This document shows, in pieces, positions 39,063-44,959 of a stretch of DNA of 44,959 bases. The notes beneath the pieces were generated by a model. It saw nothing but the letters and a program-made list of their open reading frames with translations. It was not told the origin of the DNA and made no database searches. Made by a program: the position numbers and the translations under genes. This DNA is from Tissierellales bacterium (lineage in GTDB: Bacteria > Bacillota > Clostridia > Tissierellales > Tissierellaceae), in the NCBI GenBank assembly GCA_030146705.1, contig JASLBE010000051.1, forward strand, positions 1 to 44,959. The letters are read 5' to 3'. The first letter of the stretch is position 1, and the number at the start of each line of letters is the position of its first letter.

Positions 39063-40004
39063 TTGAAAGGATTTATAGAAGAAAGTATTAAAGAAATAAA
39101 AGAAAAAGTTGGAAATAAAAAGGCCCTATGTGCCTTATCAGGTGGGGTAGATTCATCAGTTGCAGCAGTGTTAGTCCACGAGGCAATAGGGGATAATTTG
39201 GTTTGTGTATTTGTAGACCATGGGCTTCTTAGGAAGGGAGAAAGGGAAGATGTGGAAAGAGTCTTTAGGGATAAGTTCCACATAAACCTAATAACAGTAG
39301 ATGCTGAAACTAGGTTTTTAGATAAGTTAAAAGGTGTTACTGATCCTGAAAAAAAGAGGATGATTATAGGAGAAGAATTTATAAGAGTTTTTGAAGAGGA
39401 ACAGGGAAAACTAGAAGACATAGACTTCCTAATCCAAGGAACAATTATTTCAGATATTATAGAATCTGGTAGTAAGGGGAAGGTAGCAGTTAAGTCCCAC
39501 CATAATGTAGGAGGACTTCCAGATGATGTAAACTTTGAATTAATTGAACCCCTAAGAGACTTATACAAGGAGCAAGTTAGAGAGGTTGGAAGAGAGTTAG
39601 GCCTAGATTCTGTAATAGTGGATAGGCAGCCTTTTCCAGGACCTGGACTTGGAGTTAGGTGCTTGGGAGAACTAACCAAGGAAAAACTAGATATCTTAAG
39701 AGATGCAGACTATATATATAGGGAAGAAATAGAAAAAGCAGGACTAGACAAGGAAATTTTCCAATATTTTGCAGTCCTACCAAATATCCAGTCAGTAGGA
39801 GTAATAGACGGAAAGAGGACCTACTGCCATACAATTGCCCTAAGAGCAATTGCCTCAAAAGATGCTATGGAAGGTCAATGGTATCCAATACCATTAGAGC
39901 TTCTAGGCAAAATCTCTACTAGGATAACAGATGAGGTTAAGGAAGTAAATAGGGTTGTATTTGATATTACAAGTAAACCACCAGCAACAATTGAGTGGGA
40001 ATAG
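39063..40004 (+). CDS. guaA: GMP synthase, ATP-pyrophosphatase subunit only
   Basis: A 313-residue protein matching only the C-terminal part of ordinary 510-residue GuaA. The PP-loop ALSGGVDSSVAAVL is at residues 24-37, and the C-terminal dimerisation half (RQPFPGPGLGVRCLGE ... STRITDEVKEVNRVVFDITSKPPATIEWE) is complete. The N-terminal glutamine amidotransferase domain is absent, and no amidotransferase gene is nearby; the upstream gene is guaB and the sequence before the TTG start (39063, AGGAGG at 39051-39056) is only a ribosome-binding site. It adenylates XMP and needs ammonia. Either a separate glutaminase partner is encoded elsewhere, as in archaeal two-subunit enzymes, or it uses free ammonia. 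Confidence 0.93.
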   Translation: MKGFIEESIKEIKEKVGNKKALCALSGGVDSSVAAVLVHEAIGDNLVCVFVDHGLLRKGEREDVERVFRDKFHINLITVDAETRFLDKLKGVTDPEKKRMIIGEEFIRVFEEEQGKLEDIDFLIQGTIISDIIESGSKGKVAVKSHHNVGGLPDDVNFELIEPLRDLYKEQVREVGRELGLDSVIVDRQPFPGPGLGVRCLGELTKEKLDILRDADYIYREEIEKAGLDKEIFQYFAVLPNIQSVGVIDGKRTYCHTIALRAIASKDAMEGQWYPIPLELLGKISTRITDEVKEVNRVVFDITSKPPATIEWE

Positions 40005-40023
40005 TTAAAAATAAAAAGAATAA

Positions 40024-40070
40024 ATTACAAAATCACCATAGATGTTAAAAGTCTATGGTGATTTTGTAAT
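40024..40070. repeat. 18-bp perfect inverted repeat after guaA
   Basis: 40024-40041 is the exact reverse complement of 40053-40070, with an 11-base spacer. There is no T run after it on the plus strand; a T-rich stretch does follow on the minus strand. It may act as the guaA transcript end or mark an element boundary. Confidence 0.7.
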
Positions 40071-40404
40071 GCTTACTTATATCCTATATTAAAGACAAGA
40101 AAAATTTATAGAAGTTAATAATTATGATTGGCTAGAAACAGTCTGTAACCTTGTAACTTGTAACCGAGTTTTTAAAAGTACTAGAATTGGTCGAGTAAAA
40201 GCTAAAAGTAAGTGATATCAAAGGTTATAGAGATTGAGATAAATACTAATGCCTTATTTGAAGACTTTTGAAATAGTAAGTTACAGTTACAATTCTCCTG
40301 TGCCTATTTCATAAAAAAGTTTAATAAGAGAAATTTATATCTTAAATTTAAAAACCTTAATAGTAAGTACAGTAAGTGTAGACACACTTACGAAAAAATT
40401 GATC

Positions 40405-40435
40405 AAGCGGACCTTTTTAGGTTCGCTTTCTTTTA
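40405..40435 (+). terminator. Terminator-like hairpin in the gene-poor region
   Basis: AAGCGGACC (40405-40413) pairs with GGTTCGCTT (40420-40428, one G-U), loop TTTTTA, then TCTTTT. No intact gene precedes it, which suggests a lost gene. Confidence 0.65.
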
Positions 40436-40468
40436 ATTCAAATTTCTACTTGCTCCTATCGGAATGAT

Positions 40469-40485
40469 TTAGGGGAAACCCCTAA
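40469..40485. repeat. Small perfect hairpin
   Basis: TTAGGGG with CCCCTAA around an AAA loop. It has no T tail. Role unknown. Confidence 0.4.
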
Positions 40486-40521
40486 GACCCTGTTAGAAAT
40501 ATAAACGAAAGGAAGAATATT

Positions 40522-40617
40522 ATGTCAAATATATATAGAAATGAAAGGATTGGAATTAAAATAGTAAATAAGAAAAAGAATTTTTTAAGAAAAAACTTGA
40601 ACTCAGCAAGGTTATAG
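40522..40617 (+). CDS. Possible small basic peptide (31 aa)
   Basis: A 31-codon reading frame with AAAGGAAG (40508-40515) well placed before ATG 40522. The peptide is strongly basic (MSNIYRNERIGIKIVNKKKN..., ending NSARL). It resembles nothing I recognise. It may be a real small protein or the start of a decayed gene; the surrounding DNA is non-coding. Confidence 0.3.
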   Translation: MSNIYRNERIGIKIVNKKKNFLRKNLNSARL

Positions 40618-40809
40618 CAAAATAAAATCTAGGATTTATAGTATGAAGACTTAGGAAAATTAACAAGAAAAATATAGTATAAAATCTATCCATGCTCTCA
40701 GTAAATGAAGACCTTATATTATATAGATATAGGTAGAGAAAAAATAATCTTTTTACAATAGAATCGAATGGAAATGATTTTGTTATAAAAAACCAACCTC
40801 GATTTTATG

Positions 40810-40946
40810 TTTAGAAAAGAATTTAACAAAAATAACTTGTTTTATATTTTAAAAAATGCTACAATTAGTTTAGAAAGATATTTAACATAAAAAATAGTCT
40901 TATATTTTTATTTACAACAGTTATTTAGAAAAGAATTTAACAAAAA
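40810..40946 (+). repeat. Three iterated repeats around the hsd promoter
   Basis: A 23-base direct repeat (TTTAGAAAAGAATTTAACA followed by AAAA) is identical at 40810-40832 and 40924-40946. A diverged third copy lies at 40869-40893. The first copy is just upstream of the -35, the middle one overlaps the likely transcription start, and the last ends at the ribosome-binding site of the first hsd gene. Confidence 0.75.
40837..40865 (+). promoter_or_regulatory. Promoter of the type I restriction-modification operon
   Basis: TTGTTT (40837-40842), 17-base spacer, TACAAT (40860-40865) with a TGC extension. It sits between the first and second iterated repeats. Confidence 0.65.
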
Positions 40947-40960
40947 GAAGGAGGGAAAAT

Positions 40961-41557
40961 ATGAAGCTAAAAGATATATGTAGTTTAAATGCAGGTCTTG
41001 TCACAAGTAGGAAGAAATATAGTGAAAAAGATAGGTTACACAGAGTAAAGAAAATATCCTATAAGCTACTTAATCTTAATGCTGTAGATGATTTAGGGAT
41101 TATAGACCAATCTAAGCTGGAAGAATTTCATAGCAATGAGCTATTAGATGAACAATACTTAACAAGCCAAGGAGATATATTAGTTAGGTTAAATTATCCT
41201 TATACGAGTACTATGATTACTGAAGAAAATGTAGGATTAATCATACCATCTTACTTTATAATATTAAGGCTTGAAAATACTAGTTTTACAAGTGAATATG
41301 TAGCCTGGTATTTAAATACAGATAGGATAAAAAAGGAGCTTATGAGAAACCAATCTGGAACTTTGATTCCTAGTATAAATCAAAAGAGTTTGGGAGATTT
41401 GGATATAGAAGAAAGATCAAGAGAAGATCAAGAAAATATATCTCATTTATTCCAGTTAGTAATAAGGGAAAGACAGCTCATAAAGAAGTTGGCAGAGGAA
41501 AAAGAAAACTACTACAGAGGGATTACTGAAAGTATATTAAACAAGGAGGAAGATTAG
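40961..41557 (+). CDS. Half-length type I specificity-like (HsdS) protein
   Basis: A 198-residue protein with one target-recognition domain and one conserved helical region, about half an ordinary HsdS. It starts MKLKDICSLNAGLVTSRKKY and has the typical RNQSGTLIPSINQKSLGDLDI turn. It ends with a coiled-coil-like helix (RERQLIKKLAEEKENYY). AAGGAGGG precedes ATG 40961, and the stop abuts the hsdM start. Half-S proteins can dimerise or pair with full S subunits; here a full HsdS is also encoded downstream, so this one may be an alternative or modulating subunit. Confidence 0.82.
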   Translation: MKLKDICSLNAGLVTSRKKYSEKDRLHRVKKISYKLLNLNAVDDLGIIDQSKLEEFHSNELLDEQYLTSQGDILVRLNYPYTSTMITEENVGLIIPSYFIILRLENTSFTSEYVAWYLNTDRIKKELMRNQSGTLIPSINQKSLGDLDIEERSREDQENISHLFQLVIRERQLIKKLAEEKENYYRGITESILNKEED

Positions 41558-43078
41558 ATGAAGACGAAGAGAGAAGATATAAATAAGGTATTATGGTCAG
41601 CAGCAGATACATTTAGGGGGAATATAGATTCTAGCGTTTATAAGGATTATATATTAGTAATGCTTTTTGAGAAGTACCTATCAGACATGCATAAGGAACA
41701 CCTGGAAGAATATAGAGAAAGATATGATGGAGATGAAACAAGAGTAGAAAGGGCCATGTCTAGGGAGAGATTTATTCTTGATGAAAAGGCTACTTTTGAC
41801 TACCTTTATAAGAATAGAACAGCCAATAATATTGGGGAAATAATAAATAAGGCCCTGATAAAAATAGAAGAGAATAACAGGGCAAAATTAAGTGGTGTAT
41901 TTAGGAATATAGACTTTAATAGCGAGACAACTCTGGGAGATACTAAGCAAAGAAATACAACCTTAAGGAATCTGCTACAAGATTTTAATAAGTTAGACCT
42001 TTCTCCAAGTGCCTTGGGAGACGCAGATATAATAGGGGATGCCTATCAATATATGATAGAGAAATTTGCTTCAGATGCTGGAAAAAAGGGTGGAGAATTT
42101 TTTACGCCTCCTATGGTATCGGAGTTACTGGCAAGGTTGGTTAAGCCAGAAGAGAATGACAGGGTTTATGATCCAACCTGTGGTTCGGGATCTTTGCTAA
42201 TAAGAACAGCTAAGAAAGTAGAAAGTGGAAAACTGGCAGTATATGGGCAGGAAAAAAATGGTCAGACCCAATCTCTCGCTAAGATGAATATGTTTTTAAA
42301 TAATATAGATGATGCAAAAATAGAGTGGGGAGATACTATATCCAATCCTCTACACTTAGATGAAAACGGAAATCTTATGAAGTTTGATAAAATAGTTGCC
42401 AATCCACCATTCTCACTTAAGAAATGGTCAGAAGGTTTTGCAGGAGATGATACAGATGATTTTAAGATGAAGCCGGAACTAGATAAGCACGGAAGGTTTG
42501 AGTGGGGACTAGCCCCAAAAGGGAGGGGAGATATGGCTTTTATACAGCATATGCTTTATTCTCTTACAGAAAATGGAACTATGGCAACTATTATGCCCCA
42601 TGGAGTCTTATTTAGGGGAGGAGCAGAAGGAAAAATAAGAAAAGAATTTATAGAATTAAACTATTTGGATGCAGTAATAGGACTGCCAGAATCTCTTTTC
42701 TATGGTACAGGGATACCAGCTGCTATATTGGTTTTTAAAAAGAACAGAACTAGAAAAGAAGTACTATTTATAGATGGATCAGGAGAGGGACATTTTGGGA
42801 AGGGAAGTAATCAGAACTTTTTAAGGGAAGAAGATATAGAAAAGATAGTTGACACCTATGAAAACTATGAAGCTATAGATAAGTATTCTTACTTGGCAAC
42901 TATAGATGAAATAAGGGAAAATGACTATAACTTAAATATACCAAGATATGTAGATACTTTTGAAGATGAGGATCCAGTGGATATGGAGGAAGTAGCAAGT
43001 AATATAAGTAGGATTAAGGAAGAGTTAAAAGAAGTAGAAAGCAAGATGGAGGACTATATCAAAAAACTAGGACTATAG
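41558..43078 (+). CDS. hsdM: Type I restriction-modification methyltransferase subunit HsdM
   Basis: A 506-residue N6-adenine methyltransferase subunit. An N-terminal helical domain (about residues 1-140) is followed by the methyltransferase domain with AdoMet motif DPTCGSGSLLIRTAKK (Asp205) and catalytic NPPF (Asn282). The C-terminal helix ends in a Lys/Glu-rich segment. It needs HsdS for DNA recognition and, with HsdR, for restriction. ATG 41558 follows the half-S stop directly. It is 11 bases before an unknown gene. Confidence 0.96.
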   Translation: MKTKREDINKVLWSAADTFRGNIDSSVYKDYILVMLFEKYLSDMHKEHLEEYRERYDGDETRVERAMSRERFILDEKATFDYLYKNRTANNIGEIINKALIKIEENNRAKLSGVFRNIDFNSETTLGDTKQRNTTLRNLLQDFNKLDLSPSALGDADIIGDAYQYMIEKFASDAGKKGGEFFTPPMVSELLARLVKPEENDRVYDPTCGSGSLLIRTAKKVESGKLAVYGQEKNGQTQSLAKMNMFLNNIDDAKIEWGDTISNPLHLDENGNLMKFDKIVANPPFSLKKWSEGFAGDDTDDFKMKPELDKHGRFEWGLAPKGRGDMAFIQHMLYSLTENGTMATIMPHGVLFRGGAEGKIRKEFIELNYLDAVIGLPESLFYGTGIPAAILVFKKNRTRKEVLFIDGSGEGHFGKGSNQNFLREEDIEKIVDTYENYEAIDKYSYLATIDEIRENDYNLNIPRYVDTFEDEDPVDMEEVASNISRIKEELKEVESKMEDYIKKLGL

Positions 43079-43089
43079 GAGGAGGGACT

Positions 43090-43572
43090 ATGTGCAATAG
43101 GCTGAATAAATATGATCATTATTATGGAGCATTTTTATCTAAGGTATTGGACAATGGAAACAGGCCTGCCCTTATGAAGAAAGACGAGGGTAGGGGGATT
43201 TATAAATTAGCAACGGACAAGTCCCAAGAAGATTATCTTGTTTATATGAAGTATGTAAGCAATAAGAAGGGGGATAATCTTTGGAACTTTAATTTTACAG
43301 ATAGTAACCTAAGAGAGATAGAGGAGCTTTTAAAGACTGAAAACCTGATTTTTGGATTAATAGGAAGCTATAAATCTTTAAATGGAACAGAAATTGCCAT
43401 AGTCTTTAAGGATGAATTTTTACAATGTATAGACTTTAATTGTAGCAGAAATAAAAGCCAGAGGCTCAGTGTCCTAAAGAAAAAAGGTAGTAGCAAGCTT
43501 TATATATATGGAACCTTCCTAGACAGGGATGATGCCATAGCCATAGAAAGATATAGGATAAATGAGCTTTAA
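43090..43572 (+). CDS. Unknown protein inside the type I restriction operon
   Basis: A 160-residue soluble protein that I do not recognise. AGGAGGAGGG is directly upstream of ATG 43090, so it is well translated. Alternating hydrophobic and charged strands (YLVYMKYVSNKKGDNLWNFNF; FGLIGSYKSLNGTEIAIVF) suggest an alpha/beta domain, with residues around 45-75 possibly forming a beta sheet like those of nuclease folds. No clear catalytic triad can be claimed. Lying between hsdM and hsdS, and overlapping the region upstream of hsdS, it is probably part of the restriction system (accessory, regulatory or anti-restriction). Confidence 0.7.
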   Translation: MCNRLNKYDHYYGAFLSKVLDNGNRPALMKKDEGRGIYKLATDKSQEDYLVYMKYVSNKKGDNLWNFNFTDSNLREIEELLKTENLIFGLIGSYKSLNGTEIAIVFKDEFLQCIDFNCSRNKSQRLSVLKKKGSSKLYIYGTFLDRDDAIAIERYRINEL

Positions 43573-43585
43573 GGAGGTAGAAAAG

Positions 43586-44806
43586 GTGGATAAAAATATA
43601 AAAGAACGATGGGAAGCCATAGATCAGGGCCTGGTTCCTAAGGGCTATAAGAAGACTAAAGTAGGTATTATACCAGAGGATTGGGATGTTAAGAAGTTGG
43701 GAGAGGTCGCTGAGGTAACAATGGGGCAGTCACCAGATTCTAAGACATATAATAAAAAAGGTATTGGATTACCATTAATTCAAGGAAATTCTGATATAAG
43801 GGATAGAAGGACGAGTCCCCGTTTATATACTTCGGAACCTATAAAAACTTGTAACTTTGGAGATACTATTATGGCTGTTAGAGCCCCAGTGGGTACTGTA
43901 GCTAAGTCCTATCATAAAGCATGTATAGGAAGAGGGGTTTGTTCTATAAGATCTATAAATAATAACTATATGTATTATTATTTATTAAACTATGAAAAAA
44001 ATTGGATCAGATTAGCACAAGGAAGTACATTTATGGCAATCAATAGCTTTGATATATCTAATAGCAAGATACCTAGCCCCCCTCTAGAAGAACAAGAAAG
44101 AATAGCAGATATACTTTCCACTTGGGATAGGGCCATAGAGTCCTATGGCAAGCTTTTAGAGGAGAAAAAGGAAAGGAAAAAAGGTCTGATGCAGCTACTT
44201 TTAACAGGGGAGAAAAGACTAGGAGGCTTTATTGGACCTTGGAAGGAAGTTAGGCTGGGAGATATATTTTCTATACCAAATAAAAAAGAAGTCATTGATC
44301 CTGAAATTAATAAAATAATAACGGTGAGGCTTCATAGGAAAGGAGTATTCACAGGTTTACAGAATGAAACATTAAGTCTAGGAGCTACAAAATATTATTA
44401 TAGAAGAAGTGGACAGTTTATATATGGAAAGCAAAATATATTTAATGGAGCTTTTGGATTAGTACCGAAAGAACTAGATATGTGTTATTCATCGGCTGAT
44501 ATACCTAGTTTAGACTTTAAAGATGGACTAGTTGTACCTAAATACATTGATTATTATTTTAGCAGGAAAAGTATTTATGGGAGGTTAGAATCTAGAGCGA
44601 TTGGAACAGGAAGTAAAAGGCTTCATGAATCAGAATTTTTAAAAATTGAAATTATCTTACCAAGTTTAGAAGAACAGAAAGCCATAGCAGAGGTCCTAGC
44701 TACTGCTGACGAGGAGATAGATCTACTAGAAAAACTTATAGAAGAACTAGAAGAAGAAAAGAAGGGTTTAATGCAGTTACTTTTAAAAGGTATAGTAAGA
44801 GTTTAG
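43586..44806 (+). CDS. hsdS: Type I restriction-modification specificity subunit HsdS
   Basis: A 406-residue specificity subunit with two target-recognition domains (about residues 25-165 and 215-355). They are separated and followed by conserved helical regions: LEEQERIADILSTWDRAIESYGKLLEEKKERKKGLMQLL and LEEQKAIAEVLATADEEIDLLEKLIEELEEEKKGLMQLL (near-repeats of each other). It directs HsdM and HsdR to a split DNA target. The start is GTG 43586 after AAGGAGG (43571-43577); the in-frame ATG 43562, inside the previous gene, has no ribosome-binding site. Confidence 0.95.
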   Translation: MDKNIKERWEAIDQGLVPKGYKKTKVGIIPEDWDVKKLGEVAEVTMGQSPDSKTYNKKGIGLPLIQGNSDIRDRRTSPRLYTSEPIKTCNFGDTIMAVRAPVGTVAKSYHKACIGRGVCSIRSINNNYMYYYLLNYEKNWIRLAQGSTFMAINSFDISNSKIPSPPLEEQERIADILSTWDRAIESYGKLLEEKKERKKGLMQLLLTGEKRLGGFIGPWKEVRLGDIFSIPNKKEVIDPEINKIITVRLHRKGVFTGLQNETLSLGATKYYYRRSGQFIYGKQNIFNGAFGLVPKELDMCYSSADIPSLDFKDGLVVPKYIDYYFSRKSIYGRLESRAIGTGSKRLHESEFLKIEIILPSLEEQKAIAEVLATADEEIDLLEKLIEELEEEKKGLMQLLLKGIVRV

Positions 44807-44816
44807 GAGGGATTTT

Positions 44817-44959
44817 ATGGATATATTTGGAGAAGAAAAGGCAAGTAAAAAACCAGCTATAGAAGTTCTTAAGGGCCTAGGCTACAACTACATAAGGGCA
44901 GATGCCATAGAAAAATATAGGGAGGGATTATACGATCCTCTTCTTAAGTCTATGTTGAG
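44817..44959 (+). CDS. hsdR: Type I restriction endonuclease subunit HsdR (start only, cut by window end)
   Basis: Only 47 codons are visible, beginning at ATG 44817 after GGAGGG, ten bases past hsdS. AIEVLKGLGYNYI and a following REGLYDPLLKSML are typical of the N-terminal nuclease domain of type I R subunits. The rest lies outside the window, so motor motifs cannot be checked. Confidence 0.8.
   Translation, partial: MDIFGEEKASKKPAIEVLKGLGYNYIRADAIEKYREGLYDPLLKSML

Larger units (their letters stand above)
40005..40960. other. Long gene-poor region before the restriction-modification operon
   Basis: About 950 bases. It contains an 18-bp perfect inverted repeat (40024-40070), a small dyad (40372-40391), a terminator-like hairpin (40405-40435), a 7-bp hairpin (40469-40485), a possible 31-codon gene (40522-40617) and three iterated repeats with a promoter before the operon (40810-40946). 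The rest has no long reading frame on either strand. It looks like decayed or inserted DNA at the boundary of the restriction island. Confidence 0.6.

Noticed and set aside
39056..39679. Long minus-strand frame opposite guaA
   Set aside because: Shadow of the real gene; proline/serine-rich low-complexity translation.
40140..40400. tRNA or attachment site in the gene-poor region
   Set aside because: No cloverleaf or CCA-ending arm; short TTGTAAC repeats and a small dyad are too weak to call an attachment site.
1..44959. CRISPR array or insertion sequence
   Set aside because: No regularly spaced repeat array and no transposase gene anywhere in the window.

Overview
The window is AT-rich, single-chromosome bacterial DNA with strong AGGAGG ribosome-binding sites, extended -10 promoters (TGNTATAAT), short U-tailed terminators, several TTG starts and heavy use of the arginine codon AGG. 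It carries a butyryl-CoA dehydrogenase/Etf operon, Rex, an AsrABC sulfite reductase and a CIRCE-controlled groESL. Together these point to a strictly anaerobic, fermentative Firmicute, most likely a Tissierellia/Peptoniphilaceae-like or other clostridial lineage. The lineage is inferred from gene content, not from a marker gene.

Layout. 1-920: FMN riboswitch and riboflavin importer ribU. 921-4713: HlyD-type adaptor plus MacB-like ABC ATPase/permease and a DUF212 membrane protein, behind a three-copy TTAAG box. 4714-6201: two unknown genes. 6204-8876 (minus): a large secreted protein with SLH-like repeats and two tandem tyrosine-phosphatase modules. 9042-9836: proC. 9990-12629: tsaE-tsaB-rimI-tsaD (t6A tRNA modification). 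12630-12910: a cluster of DnaA boxes. 12911-14815 (minus): ABC-F ATPase. 15127-19229: rex, then bcd-etfB-etfA, with a ferredoxin domain fused to EtfA. 19359-20577: SPFH membrane protein and a ribbon-helix-helix protein. 20581-21123 (minus): XRE-cupin regulator. 21318-21638: DUF1292 protein. 21660-25243: Crp-family regulator divergent from asrABC, with a perfect TGTGA-N6-TCACA operator between them. 25302-26183: 8-oxoguanine glycosylase. 26266-31013: livKHMGF branched-chain amino acid importer. 31119-32204: RelA/SpoT-domain protein. 32380-34416: CIRCE-groES-groEL. 34440-35068: permuted NlpC/P60-like protein behind a second TTAAG box. 35111-36425 (minus): cation/proton antiporter under a fluoride riboswitch. 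36735-37465: MarR regulator and a small unknown protein. 37478-40004: guaB and a guaA that contains only the ATP-pyrophosphatase half. 40005-40960: about 950 bases of nearly gene-free, hairpin-rich DNA. 40961-44959: a type I restriction-modification operon (half-length S, M, unknown 160-aa protein, full S, start of R) cut by the window end.

Most of the window is core metabolism and housekeeping. The accessory parts are the phosphatase protein and the restriction island. The regulatory layer is rich: two riboswitches, CIRCE, a Crp-type site, two matching response-regulator-like boxes and a DnaA-box cluster. The most interesting signals are: (i) the two TTAAG boxes, which sit in identical register with their -10 elements and link the efflux operon to the NlpC/P60-like gene; (ii) the DnaA-box cluster far from any dnaA gene; (iii) the SLH plus tandem phosphatase protein whose two modules are offset by exactly 350 residues; and (iv) the restriction operon, with a half-S gene, an unrecognised protein and three iterated repeats around its promoter.
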